Assembly (NCBI GenBank): GCA_021083345.1
Contig: JAJGRE010000002.1
Coordinates: 620,001-684,000, forward strand
From: Calditrichales bacterium MX18-03
GTDB lineage: Bacteria > Bacillota > Clostridia > Lutisporales > Lutisporaceae
Direction of reading: 5' to 3'
DNA length: 64,000 nucleotides
Part shown: piece after piece, positions 34,926-44,743 of the stretch
How the letters are laid out: each line of letters opens with the position of its first letter
Position numbering within the stretch: the stretch's first letter is position 1
Position numbers and translations under genes: made by a program
Notes under the pieces: model-generated
Told to the model about the DNA's origin: nothing
What the model saw: only the letters and a program-made list of their open reading frames with translations
Databases searched by the model: none

Positions 34926-37436
34926 CTATTCATATTTGACCTCATCCATGATATTGAGACCGGCAGTTTTCATTGCCGGACCGATGGATGCCAACAGCAT
35001 GATGACCGCTCCCGCGGCTACATACAGCAGGAAAGTGTCCAGCGGGAAATGCACTCGGGCTGCCGTACTGGCACCTGCCAGAACGACGATGAGCATCATG
35101 CCTGCCAGGATGCCTATGCCGCCTCCGATGATGCCGCCGGTCACAGCTTCGATGAAAATCATCCGGAGGGTCTGCCGCTTGCTCATCCCCATAGAGCGCA
35201 GCACAGCAAGGGCGTGCTTTCTCTCTATAAAACTGAGAAGCAGGTTGTTCAACACGCCGAAAATACCGATTACCGAAGCCAGCACCGAAAAGCCGGACAT
35301 CAGCAGCATGCCTTGCTTATTGCTGTTCATGTCCGCCTCCTTCCTTTGCGCCATTGTCTGGATATATGGCCGCCGACGCCTGAATTCCTTCCTGAGGTTC
35401 TCTGCCACCTGCTCCGGATCCTTGTAAGTCTTGACGCGGACGGCCGAAAACTCCCCGGCTCCCATATCCGCCTTGATGAAGCGTTCTGCCGCCAGCGCGC
35501 AATTCCAGTCCGCATAAATATACCTGTCAAAAAAGCCGATGACCTTGTAGCCCTTTTCCCCCGTTTTGGTTTTCAACCGCAAGGTATCCCCTTCCTTCAG
35601 CTTCAGTTTTTCCCTCAATGCATCGGAAACCAGGAGGTTTCTTCCCTCATCCAGCTTCTCCAACGCCGGCTTCAGGTCCGACCTGCTCTCCAGCTTGAAA
35701 AAATCGGTAAATTTGGTCTTATCCACGCCTTTAATCATGCTGACGTATTCCTTACTGCCTGCCAGCTCTATATGATAAAACTCATAGTCCCCGTAAACAT
35801 CCAACACGCCGTCCACATTGAGCACCATTCTGAGGAACTCCCTGTCTGCCCGCCAGGTATAGAGCTCAATATCATACAAACTGTCCTTGTACCGGTCTGT
35901 TATGGATACAGCCGAGTCATAGCCCGCCGTATTGATCATCAGCAGGCTGGAGATACCGATGGCAAGCATGGCGATGTTGTTCATGATATTTTTGTTTTCG
36001 CGCAGGTTCTTGACTGCCAGAATGCCTATATTGCCGAAAAGATAGCCATATATCCCTTCAAAAGCGCGGATGAATACCAGGGTGACATAGGGAATCAGGA
36101 GCACCACCGAAGTCATGGCCAAAAGCATTCCCACACCTGCCGCCAGCGCTTCCATTTCTTCAAACCGGGCATAGGAAAGTGCAAAAGCAAGGATGACAGA
36201 TAAAATGCCGGCACACAAACGGATTTTTCCCCTTTTCCGGGTCTTCTGCACAAAGTTCAGCACAATATCCTTGATGGAAATCCTGGACACCTTGAAAATG
36301 GGCACAATGGAGCTGACCAGGCTCAGCACCAGCGCCACCACGAAAGCGGCTGCCATTTGCAGCGGTGAAAAAGCAATATGCATATCGATAGCGATACCCT
36401 CGGCCCCGCTGATCATCTTATTCATCACAAAGGCCATCAGGTATAAGAACACTACCCCCAGCCCGCAGCCAAGCAGGCCGCCGATGATCCCATAAGCGGC
36501 GCTTTCACCCAATAGCAGCAGATTTGTGATACGGCCGGTCGCACCAATGCTTCGGAATGTACCGATAACAGGAAGCCTTTCTGCCGTAATGACCTTGAAA
36601 GAGGAGTATATGATGAACACGCTCATGAAAAATACCACACAGGAAAGCATCATAAAGACAGCTGAAAGCTCTGAGGTTTGCTTTTTCAGCGTATCAAAAG
36701 GAAAGGGCTCCTCTACCCGATAGTTCTTGTAAGCCTCTGACAGCAGCTTGATCAGCTCCTGCTTTTCCGCCGGATTTTTCAGCTTGATGTAGATGCTGGT
36801 CACCTTGCCTCTGGCATTGGCTATGGATGCCAGCGTATCCTTGGGTGCAACCATAAAAGCTGTCTCGTTATCCCCTTTGAAAAAGCCGGTGGGGGAAGCC
36901 AGCGCCGCTATCCGGAAACGGAATTTACCCTCTCCCAGCTCAATGGTGACGGTATCCCCCAGCTTCAGCCCATGCTTTTCAGCGATTTGGCTGCTTATAA
37001 TGACCTTGCGTCCTTCAAAAGGAAAAAGCCCGTCCTGTTTTTCGATGGTGTAGGGGTTCATCTTCTGCAGCTCATCCAAATGAATCCCTTTCAACTGGAC
37101 GTTGACCTCTTCGTCCCGTGAAGGCCGGAAAACACCGCCGCTTCCAACCTCTCCCACGACATATTCCAGTCTGTGGCCGTAGCTCTCCGCTTTGGCTGTA
37201 TAGAAGAAAGGTGACGGCGACTTTTCTGACTGGGTAATCAGAACATCGCAGTTTCCGTAATACCCTCGAATGAGTCCGGTAAACATCTCCATCAGACTGC
37301 CCGAAATGGACAGGGATGCAAAAAAGACTGCCGAGGACAAAACGATGGCCAAAGTAATCAGGAATGTGCGCAATTTCTTTTCACCCATGGTTTTAAGCAG
37401 ATATTTCAGTATGATTCCCAAAGTTGCAACCTCCAC
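34926..37436 (-). CDS. large FtsX-type ABC transporter permease
   Basis: 836 residues. An N-terminal membrane helix (about 20-42) is followed by a large extracytoplasmic MacB-like part. Then come three helices (FtsX domain 1, about 260-390), a second group starting near 400, another extracytoplasmic region, and a final FtsX domain (about 705-830). This duplicated layout fits exporters of lipids, peptides or lipoproteins. No ATPase is directly paired with it; the ATPase gene at 39077-39961 in the same operon may serve it or the permease at 37479. Substrate unknown. Confidence 0.8.
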   Translation of the reverse strand: MEVATLGIILKYLLKTMGEKKLRTFLITLAIVLSSAVFFASLSISGSLMEMFTGLIRGYYGNCDVLITQSEKSPSPFFYTAKAESYGHRLEYVVGEVGSGGVFRPSRDEEVNVQLKGIHLDELQKMNPYTIEKQDGLFPFEGRKVIISSQIAEKHGLKLGDTVTIELGEGKFRFRIAALASPTGFFKGDNETAFMVAPKDTLASIANARGKVTSIYIKLKNPAEKQELIKLLSEAYKNYRVEEPFPFDTLKKQTSELSAVFMMLSCVVFFMSVFIIYSSFKVITAERLPVIGTFRSIGATGRITNLLLLGESAAYGIIGGLLGCGLGVVFLYLMAFVMNKMISGAEGIAIDMHIAFSPLQMAAAFVVALVLSLVSSIVPIFKVSRISIKDIVLNFVQKTRKRGKIRLCAGILSVILAFALSYARFEEMEALAAGVGMLLAMTSVVLLIPYVTLVFIRAFEGIYGYLFGNIGILAVKNLRENKNIMNNIAMLAIGISSLLMINTAGYDSAVSITDRYKDSLYDIELYTWRADREFLRMVLNVDGVLDVYGDYEFYHIELAGSKEYVSMIKGVDKTKFTDFFKLESRSDLKPALEKLDEGRNLLVSDALREKLKLKEGDTLRLKTKTGEKGYKVIGFFDRYIYADWNCALAAERFIKADMGAGEFSAVRVKTYKDPEQVAENLRKEFRRRRPYIQTMAQRKEADMNSNKQGMLLMSGFSVLASVIGIFGVLNNLLLSFIERKHALAVLRSMGMSKRQTLRMIFIEAVTGGIIGGGIGILAGMMLIVVLAGASTAARVHFPLDTFLLYVAAGAVIMLLASIGPAMKTAGLNIMDEVKYE

Positions 37437-37478
37437 TCAAAAATAAAAAAGTTAAGCAGCTCTCACTCTGCCTGCAGC

Positions 37479-39080
37479 CTAATTCTCCAGCTGCCTTCTT
37501 CTCCCTATGTATGCCGTGCTAACCAGCAACACGCTTATCAGATAATAATATATCGATATGCCCATATGGGCTGAAGCTTCTCCGGCTCCGATAAAATCCA
37601 GTGCCGGCAGTTTATTCAAGGGACCGATGTACCAGAGCAGCAAATAAATGCTTTCGAAAACCCTGCTGCTCCCGCTCCACACGCCCAAACATAAAGCGAG
37701 TGCAGGTGCAAACAGGATGCCTGCACCCCACGCCAGCAGACTCGGCACATCCCCCGCCGCCAGGAATCTGATACACACGCCGCTGCCCAATGCAACCGCA
37801 ACAAGCATACCGGACAACAGCATCGCAGGAAACTGATGCTTCATGAAATGAGGGCAGGAGAATACCATCGCTTCAGTGCCATGCTTGTTTTCTCTGCAAC
37901 CCAAAGAAGACCAGAGAACAACAGGCCAGATCCACAACAGCGGATAAATGAACTGTCGCAGCATTTCAAACGGACATATCAGGGAAACTGCCCATAGACC
38001 GGCTGCACCTGCTGCCCACATTATTCGGACCCCTTTCAGCATCAAAAAAAGCTCCGATTTGACAAGGCGTAAAACACTGAATTGTAACCTTGCCGCTCCC
38101 ATCGGCGATAAATTTTTTATCGGGAGAATACCGGCAGCAGCAATTTCTGATGACTGTACCACACTGTTCTTTACTCTCAGCTTTTTTATTTTAGGTGCCT
38201 GAAATGAGTCAAAACGGTCAAAGAAAACAGCCGCGGCTAATAACACAAGAAGTGCAACACCTATTACCGTCAGTCTGCCTGGCAAAAGCACGGTCCAATC
38301 CATCCCTTGCCAAAGGAAAAACTTTGCTTCGGATTGTTTTGCTATGATGCCATAGCTGAGACTGCCATAGGTATATCTGGGGTCCATGTTTTTGACATCC
38401 AGCATGATTCTGCTCATAACGGAGAAGTAGCCCATAAGATCCAATTTGGCAAACAGGTTGGATGCCGCCATCCTGCCAGGGCTGGGAACGGATTGCTGCA
38501 ATTGAAAGAAATAGAATATAAAGTAGAGTATATTCCCAAGGCTATGCCTCAAAAACGGAATGACCTCGAAGAATACTGCAGCTGAAGCGGTAAAAAAAAG
38601 GTGCGGCACAACAACAACAATAAATGGCATGACAATAGCCGCTATATCCAGGTGCCCTTCCTGCCCCCTTAAAAAGTAGAGGATGATTGAAGCGATGATG
38701 GCCGCAAGGACAATGGCAAGCAGCACAGCCAGATTGCTAAGCATTTTACCAAAAAGATAGGACAGCTTGCCAATAGGCGTCGTGGCAATGATCTGCCCTA
38801 CGCCCGTCACCCTGTCGCGTTCGATGGCATCCTTAATGATATAAAACCCGAGCAAGCCAAGCAGCAGACTTGTGCGCAATGCAACCAGGCTGCCTATCCA
38901 AGCTGAATTATACAACCCCTGGTAAGCACCGAAGCGCATGACAACATAACCGGCACTGGCCGGCGGCACATGCAAATAAGCTATAAAAACCGTCAATAGC
39001 AGCACAACAAGAAAGCTATATCTTCTCACACGCTCCAGCAGGTCAGCCCTTAGTGTTTGGTAGATTGCAACCAGCGTCAT
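37479..39080 (-). CDS. ABC-2 type permease
   Basis: 533 residues with about twelve predicted membrane segments, in two halves separated by a soluble stretch (about 285-350). The N-terminal half resembles ABC-2 permeases (REGIONS such as RDRVTGVGQIIATTPIGKLSYL, the usual cytoplasmic coupling loop). It overlaps the ATPase gene by four bases, so the two surely form one transporter. Substrate not evident. Confidence 0.75.
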   Translation of the reverse strand: MTLVAIYQTLRADLLERVRRYSFLVVLLLTVFIAYLHVPPASAGYVVMRFGAYQGLYNSAWIGSLVALRTSLLLGLLGFYIIKDAIERDRVTGVGQIIATTPIGKLSYLFGKMLSNLAVLLAIVLAAIIASIILYFLRGQEGHLDIAAIVMPFIVVVVPHLFFTASAAVFFEVIPFLRHSLGNILYFIFYFFQLQQSVPSPGRMAASNLFAKLDLMGYFSVMSRIMLDVKNMDPRYTYGSLSYGIIAKQSEAKFFLWQGMDWTVLLPGRLTVIGVALLVLLAAAVFFDRFDSFQAPKIKKLRVKNSVVQSSEIAAAGILPIKNLSPMGAARLQFSVLRLVKSELFLMLKGVRIMWAAGAAGLWAVSLICPFEMLRQFIYPLLWIWPVVLWSSLGCRENKHGTEAMVFSCPHFMKHQFPAMLLSGMLVAVALGSGVCIRFLAAGDVPSLLAWGAGILFAPALALCLGVWSGSSRVFESIYLLLWYIGPLNKLPALDFIGAGEASAHMGISIYYYLISVLLVSTAYIGRRRQLEN

Positions 39081-39961
39081 ACCTTCTCATCCTCCCTGCT
39101 GGCTGAAATATAATACAGGTATGCATCCTCCAGGCTGGCTGCCGCCGCTATGGCTTCCCTGCCGGGAGCATCTGCGGCAACGACCCTCAGATGCACGCCG
39201 TCGCTTCTTCTTACGGTACTGCTGATCATCCATCGTTTCCTCGCTTCTTCCAGCTTGGAACCTGGTATGACATATTCCCATACCTTGCCCTCAACTTCCT
39301 TCAACAGCGCTTCCGGCTCAGCATGTTTCAAGAGCTTACCCCCGGACATGATGGCAATTTCTGTGGCTATTGCTTCCACGTCCGATACGATATGGGTGGA
39401 CAGGATGACAATCCGTTCACCGGACAAGTCGGAAAGCAGATTCCTGAACCGGACCCTTTCCTCGGGATCCAAGCCTACAGTAGGTTCATCCACAATCAGC
39501 AGCTTGGGATCATTGATGAGTGCCTGAGCAATGCCCACCCGCTGACGCATTCCGCCGGAAAAGCCTCCCAAGGGCTTTTTCTTCGCCTCTGCAAGGTTGA
39601 CCAGCTGCAGCAGCTCATCGATCCGCCTCCTGGCGAAAGAGCCTTGGATGCCCTTGAGGGCAGCCATATACGAAAGGAATTCCACGGCGTTGAGGTTGGG
39701 ATAAACGCCGAAGTCCTGAGGCAGATAACCCAGAGACCGCCGCAGCTCGCCCGGCTCAATGGCGATATCTCTTCCGTTCCACATGATTTCTCCCTCTGTG
39801 GCCTTGGTTATTGATGCGATTATCCGCATCAGTGTTGATTTTCCCGCGCCGTTGGGACCCAGCAGTCCCAGAACGCCAGGTCCGGTTTTCAGGCTGAAGG
39901 CTTTTAGTCCCCAACTATTCCGGCCATAACGTTTGCTGACTTTATCAATTAATAATTCCAT
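39077..39961 (-). CDS. ABC transporter ATP-binding protein
   Basis: 294 residues. Walker A GPNGAGKST (about 37-45), signature GGFSGGMRQRVGIAQAL (about 132-148), Walker B LLIVDEPTVGLDPEER, and the His switch STHIVSD. The C-terminal 80 residues form an extra domain found in ABC-2 exporters. It heads a three-gene operon with the permeases at 37479 and 34926. Confidence 0.92.
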   Translation of the reverse strand: MELLIDKVSKRYGRNSWGLKAFSLKTGPGVLGLLGPNGAGKSTLMRIIASITKATEGEIMWNGRDIAIEPGELRRSLGYLPQDFGVYPNLNAVEFLSYMAALKGIQGSFARRRIDELLQLVNLAEAKKKPLGGFSGGMRQRVGIAQALINDPKLLIVDEPTVGLDPEERVRFRNLLSDLSGERIVILSTHIVSDVEAIATEIAIMSGGKLLKHAEPEALLKEVEGKVWEYVIPGSKLEEARKRWMISSTVRRSDGVHLRVVAADAPGREAIAAAASLEDAYLYYISASREDEKV

Positions 39962-40036
39962 ATCTATCCTCCCAGGTACAATAAGTCATTCCTTTACTAA
40001 ATACGTAATAAAAGCAAAGGTTACTCCAAAATATTC

Positions 40037-40072
40037 AAAAAAAGAAAGAACATGTATGGCGTACATACATGT
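40037..40072 (-). terminator. intrinsic terminator after the sigma-54 activator gene
   Basis: ACATGTATG and CATACATGT form a perfect 9-bp stem with a five-base loop; TTCTTTCTTTTTTT follows on the minus strand. It lies 27 bases after the stop of the activator gene at 40099. Confidence 0.8.
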
Positions 40073-40098
40073 CCCACTTATGACCCGGATTTTCACTT

Positions 40099-41823
40099 CT
40101 ATTTCTCTTCCGCTATACCGTAACGCTCCAGCTTGTAATAAAGGCTCCGGAGGGATACGTCCAATGTTTTGGCAGCTTGGGTCTTGTTGCCCTGGCACTG
40201 CTTCATCACTTGGAGGATATACTTTTTCTCAACCTGCTCCACAATATCATTGAGACTGCGGGAATCATCCCCATAGTCCTCTTCGGCGGCAAATGCCGTT
40301 TCATTTTTCTCCGTGATCCGCTCGAAGGTGGGAAGATGGGATTCCAGAATGACATTGTCACCGGTCTTCATATTGATGATGGCTCGTCCGATGGCGTTTT
40401 CCAGTTCCCGCACATTCCCGGGCCAATTGTAGCTTTTGAGCATCCCCACCGCCTGGTGGGAAATATCCATGATATTTCTTCCATACTGCTGGTTGAACTT
40501 CTTGATAAAAAACAGCGTCAGGTCGTAGATGTCGCCCATACGTGCCCGCAGCGGCGGTATCTTGATGGGATAGACATTCAGCCTGTAATACAGGTCCGCC
40601 CGGAAACGGCCGCTGTTGATGGCTGCTTCCAGGTCCACGTTGGTAGCCGTAATGATGCGGACATCCACGCTGATTGGTTTTGTACCGCCTACCCGGACCA
40701 GTTCCTTCTCCTGCAGGACGCGCAGCAGCTTCGCCTGTGTACCGGGAGGGATTTCACCGATTTCATCCAGGAAAATGGTGCCGCCGTTGGCTTCCTCGAA
40801 AAGCCCCTTCCGCCCGCCTTTCCTGGCGCCGGTGAAAGCGCCTTCCTCATATCCGAAAAGCTCGGATTCCAAAAGCGACTCTGAAATGGCCGTGCAGTTG
40901 ACCCGCACGAACTTCCTGAATTTCCGCTCGCTGGCATTATGGATGGCATGGGCAAAAATCTCCTTGCCTGTACCGCTTTCTCCCCTTAAGAGGACGGTAA
41001 CAGGTATTTCCGACGCCTTCCTGGCCTTTTCGATGGCAGCCAGCAGCAGCGGGTCATCCCCTACGATATCCTCAAAGGTGTATTTCGCTTCCAGGCTGCG
41101 TATGATCTCCTTGGCCTGCTTCAGTTCCTTGGACAGCTTGGCGATCTCCGATATGTCGTGTATGACACCGACGCTTCCCCGCAGCTCGCTGTCCACGATG
41201 ATCGGGGCAGCGTTGACCAGCACCTCCTTATGGGTGGGTCCCACTTTGAGCAGTGCGCCTTTTATCGGTTTCCGGGTCTTGATAACCTGCATGTGAAGGC
41301 TTTCGCCTTCGGCAATGTCAACGGTTGCCGGCTTGCCGATCACGTCCTTTTCCGTAAGGCCTGTGATCCTGGTATAGGCCGGATTGATCATGACCCCCAA
41401 ACCCGCTTGATCTACAACCGAAATAGCATCCTGGGTGGCGTTAAAAATCGCTGCCAGCATGCTCTGCATTTCCTTCAGGTTGGTGATTTCCTCCGCCAGC
41501 TTGATCACTTCGGTAATGTCCCTGAAAACAGCGATGGCGCCTACCACATTGCCGCTGTCATCCTTCACCGGCATCCTGTTGGTGATGATCTTGATGCTTC
41601 CCAGATCCTGCTGCCTGTTCAGCTCTGACTGGCCGGTCTCCAGGATGTAGGGAAGCCGGGTATCTCTGACCACATCCCCGACGAACCTGCCCAGGGCATT
41701 TTCCGACGCGATCTGCGTCAGACGCTCAGCCGCCGTATTGAACAAAGTAATAATACCTTTGTTGTTGACGGCGATCATGGCATCATGGGTGGAATTCAGA
41801 ATCAGTTCTATCTCTCTTTCCAT
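40099..41823 (-). CDS. PAS-PAS sigma-54-dependent activator
   Basis: 574 residues: PAS domain 1 (about 1-110, starting ELILNSTHDAMIAVNNKG), PAS domain 2 (about 120-235, with GVIHDISEIAKL), sigma-54 AAA+ ATPase (about 255-490; Walker A GESGTGKE, GAFTGA in EEGAFTGARKGG, FLDEIGEIPPG) and Fis-type HTH (NKTQAAKTLDVSLRSLYYKL). No receiver domain, so it senses a ligand or redox state by PAS, as BkdR of B. subtilis does. It lies 14 bases after the COG2509 flavoprotein gene and ends in its own terminator. It is the best local candidate to drive the buk-vor operon. Confidence 0.93.
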   Translation of the reverse strand: MEREIELILNSTHDAMIAVNNKGIITLFNTAAERLTQIASENALGRFVGDVVRDTRLPYILETGQSELNRQQDLGSIKIITNRMPVKDDSGNVVGAIAVFRDITEVIKLAEEITNLKEMQSMLAAIFNATQDAISVVDQAGLGVMINPAYTRITGLTEKDVIGKPATVDIAEGESLHMQVIKTRKPIKGALLKVGPTHKEVLVNAAPIIVDSELRGSVGVIHDISEIAKLSKELKQAKEIIRSLEAKYTFEDIVGDDPLLLAAIEKARKASEIPVTVLLRGESGTGKEIFAHAIHNASERKFRKFVRVNCTAISESLLESELFGYEEGAFTGARKGGRKGLFEEANGGTIFLDEIGEIPPGTQAKLLRVLQEKELVRVGGTKPISVDVRIITATNVDLEAAINSGRFRADLYYRLNVYPIKIPPLRARMGDIYDLTLFFIKKFNQQYGRNIMDISHQAVGMLKSYNWPGNVRELENAIGRAIINMKTGDNVILESHLPTFERITEKNETAFAAEEDYGDDSRSLNDIVEQVEKKYILQVMKQCQGNKTQAAKTLDVSLRSLYYKLERYGIAEEK

Positions 41824-41837
41824 AAATCAACCTCGCC

Positions 41838-43472
41838 TTATAGCGGCCTAAACCTGCCTATTATCTTCTCCGCCGCCTTGATGCCGTCTATGGCGGCGCT
41901 GACGATGCCGCCCGCATAGCCGGCCCCTTCGCCAATCGGATAAAGGTTGGCGGTGTTTTCGCTTTCCATATGTTCATTGCGTACGATCCGGACCGGCGCA
42001 GAGGTCCGGGTCTCAACCCCCGTCAAGACGGCTTCGGCCTCTCCGAAGCCTTTGATCTTCCGGTCAAAATCCCGCAGCGCCTCCTTCATAGTGGCTATCA
42101 CATAAGGCGGCAGGCATCCGGCCATATCCGCCGGCTTGACACCGGGCAGGTAGCTGGGCTTGATCCGGCTAATGCCGCTTGAAGCATTGCCCTTCATAAA
42201 GTCGCCCACCAGCTGGACCGGTGCCCGGTAGCCCCCTCCGCCCAGCTGATAGGCCCTGGCCTCCCAGTTTCTCTGGTATGCGATTCCCGCCAGGGGATGG
42301 GTGCTGCCAAAATCCTCCGGTGAAACCGAAACCACAAGGGCGCTGTTGGCATTTTCCCGGTCCCGGCTGTATTCACTCATTCCGTTTGTCACCACCATGT
42401 CCTTTTCCGACGCAGCAGCAACCACCATTCCGCCGGGACACATACAGAAGCTGTATGCCGACCGCCCTGTGGTATTGCTTCTGAAGGTCAGCACATAATC
42501 CGCCGCCCCCAGTGCCGGGTGACCGGCAAACCGGCCGTATTGAGCCTGATCGATCATCTGCTGCCGGTGCTCGATACGGACACCAATGGAGAAAGGCTTG
42601 GGTATGACGGCAACGCCTCTGTCATGCAGCATTTGATAAGTGTCCCGTGCACTGTGCCCAAGGGCTGCGATGATGACATTGGACTCGATCCGCTCATTTT
42701 CATTGACTATGACAGCCTTAGCGGCTCCTGCCTCAATGACAACACCCGTCACTCTGGCATCAAAGCGGACTTCGCCGCCCAGACGGATGATGCTGCTTCT
42801 GATGTTCTTTATGACCGGCTTTAAAATATCCGTGCCGATATGAGGTTTGTTGATATAGAGTATTTCAGCCGGCGCTCCGGCTTGTACCAACCGCTCCAGA
42901 ACGATGCTGCAGCGGCTGTCCTTGCTCCGCGCCGTCAGCTTGCCGTCGGAAAAGGTACCGGCTCCCCCCTCGCCGAATTGGATATTGGAGCCTTCGTCAA
43001 ATTGACCGGACTGGAAGAAACCCTCGATATCCCTTGTTCTCCTGTCCACATCCGCGCCCCGCTCCAATATCAAGGGCTTGTATCCCCGTTCCGCTAAAAT
43101 TAAACCGGCAAATAATCCTGCCGGTCCGCTTCCAATGATAATTGGCCTGTCTTTTATTTTTTCTGTCCCGCCAGGGAGTTTCTCCAACAGACCGCGGGCA
43201 GCTTCAGTGTCCTCCGGCTGCACCTCAATATCCTTCTGGTTATTAAGTCTCGATATGCCATAGCCCTGCGGTAAAGTCACCTGCACAGAGTAGACAAACT
43301 GGATTCGTGATTTGTCTCTTGCATCCACAGACTTCCGCAGAATTCTCAGCTCAGGTATTGCGACCGGATCCAGCTTAAGCCGGGCAGCAGCCAAGCGCCT
43401 GACGCCTTCCGTTTCCGGCTGCTCCAGGTATGCCTCTATGGACTGCTTCAGATTGCTTATTTCTATCTGCAT
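41838..43472 (-). CDS. COG2509-type FAD-dependent dehydrogenase
   Basis: About 544 residues. A Rossmann FAD motif, IIIGSGPAGLFAGLILAERG, lies near residue 100, followed by the family signature QFGEGGAGTFSDGKLTAR. The C-terminal part holds the usual PIGEGAGYAGGIVSAAIDG, which completes the FAD site. The first 90 residues form a separate small domain. Activity in this family is not established. The start may be ATG 43472 or the TTG just before it; GGAGTGG lies upstream. It precedes the activator gene by 14 bases. Confidence 0.85.
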   Translation of the reverse strand: MQIEISNLKQSIEAYLEQPETEGVRRLAAARLKLDPVAIPELRILRKSVDARDKSRIQFVYSVQVTLPQGYGISRLNNQKDIEVQPEDTEAARGLLEKLPGGTEKIKDRPIIIGSGPAGLFAGLILAERGYKPLILERGADVDRRTRDIEGFFQSGQFDEGSNIQFGEGGAGTFSDGKLTARSKDSRCSIVLERLVQAGAPAEILYINKPHIGTDILKPVIKNIRSSIIRLGGEVRFDARVTGVVIEAGAAKAVIVNENERIESNVIIAALGHSARDTYQMLHDRGVAVIPKPFSIGVRIEHRQQMIDQAQYGRFAGHPALGAADYVLTFRSNTTGRSAYSFCMCPGGMVVAAASEKDMVVTNGMSEYSRDRENANSALVVSVSPEDFGSTHPLAGIAYQRNWEARAYQLGGGGYRAPVQLVGDFMKGNASSGISRIKPSYLPGVKPADMAGCLPPYVIATMKEALRDFDRKIKGFGEAEAVLTGVETRTSAPVRIVRNEHMESENTANLYPIGEGAGYAGGIVSAAIDGIKAAEKIIGRFRPL

Positions 43473-43534
43473 CAAACCACTCCGTCAAGTAAATTCCTCA
43501 CATATGCATCTAACTCCGCTAACTTCTTAAACCG

Positions 43535-44743
43535 CTACTGCTTCTTGATCGTGACAACGGCTTGCCTTGATGAAACATCGATTATACCCAGTTCGGCGGG
43601 TACCTCTAGTTCTGCATTGATGGTGTGCGTACCCTCACCGATGCCGGACAAGTCCAGAAACGCCTTCAGATTACCGGGTGCCTGGTTGACGAGGCTTTCC
43701 GGACCGGTCAATACCAGCTGGATATCCGATTGGAGGCTCTCCACCAGAAGACCGGCGTCCAGATTGGCGTACTCTACGGTCTCCAGCTTGACCTGCTTTG
43801 TAATGACAGGCTCAATCACCAATTTGATCTTGGTATTCTCGTTCCTGTTGACCAGTTCAACGCCTTTCGGCAGCACCAGCCTGATCTCGTTTTCTATGGC
43901 TGCGTTCTTGTTTGTCACATCCACCGCTTCCGTCTGAACCGTACTGATGCCCTCCAGGAGCTCCGCCTTGCCGGTAACCAGTATTTCAGCCGGGAAAACC
44001 GCGGTCTGGGTGATCACATATCCGGAAGCAGGCTGGCCTGTTATAACGGGCTCTATTTTCATTCTCTTGGTGTTTTCAATGGGAATACTGATTTCAACGG
44101 TGCTGGGGTCTATGTTTACGGTAGTCACGTCCTTGCCGTTTTCATCAAGCAGCCGGACAGGAAGGATCTTCTTGACCTCTGCCGTGACACTGGCAATATC
44201 CACATCCACCCTGACGGTTTTAACCCGGTTGATCTGGGACTCGGCTCCCGAAAGCACCACATCGGCAGGAATGCTGACCGGTGCCATGGCAGCCAGACCT
44301 TGTGACGGATTTCCCATGACATTGATCTGGACGGGCATCTGCACATTGATCTTGTTCTCCAGCATCAGCTTCAAGCTGTTGGGTGTCTTGGAAAGGAGAT
44401 TGATGCCATCAGGCAAACCCGTAATATTGATATTGACGTAATTCTCCCCTACTGCCCCAAGCCCGCTGAGGTCGGCAGCCGCAGTCACTGTTGCGCTGTT
44501 TATCTGATTCAATACGTTATTTTTACCCTTCAGTTTCAAAGCAACCTTAAAGCTGCCGGGATCTTCCATCATGATGATATTATTCCGCTGCAGATATTCC
44601 TGATTCAATAGCTTTACCGGGAGGGTCAGTTCCTTTGTCATGACCGGGTTCTGCTCGGTAATGACGTAGAACCATACCAGCATTGCAAAAATGACGGATA
44701 GGATTCGGATGGTTATGTCTTTTTTTAAGATTTCATCATTCAT
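43535..44743 (-). CDS. cdaR: CdaA regulator, YbbR-domain protein
   Basis: About 402 residues: a short cytoplasmic start, one membrane helix (about 14-31, ILSVIFAMLVWFYVITE), then four YbbR repeats outside the membrane (each about 80 residues). CdaR binds and tunes the diadenylate cyclase CdaA. I prefer ATG 44743, with GGGGTG seven bases upstream, to the GTG at 44752. Either start overlaps the end of cdaA, giving translational coupling. Confidence 0.92.
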   Translation of the reverse strand: MNDEILKKDITIRILSVIFAMLVWFYVITEQNPVMTKELTLPVKLLNQEYLQRNNIIMMEDPGSFKVALKLKGKNNVLNQINSATVTAAADLSGLGAVGENYVNINITGLPDGINLLSKTPNSLKLMLENKINVQMPVQINVMGNPSQGLAAMAPVSIPADVVLSGAESQINRVKTVRVDVDIASVTAEVKKILPVRLLDENGKDVTTVNIDPSTVEISIPIENTKRMKIEPVITGQPASGYVITQTAVFPAEILVTGKAELLEGISTVQTEAVDVTNKNAAIENEIRLVLPKGVELVNRNENTKIKLVIEPVITKQVKLETVEYANLDAGLLVESLQSDIQLVLTGPESLVNQAPGNLKAFLDLSGIGEGTHTINAELEVPAELGIIDVSSRQAVVTIKKQ

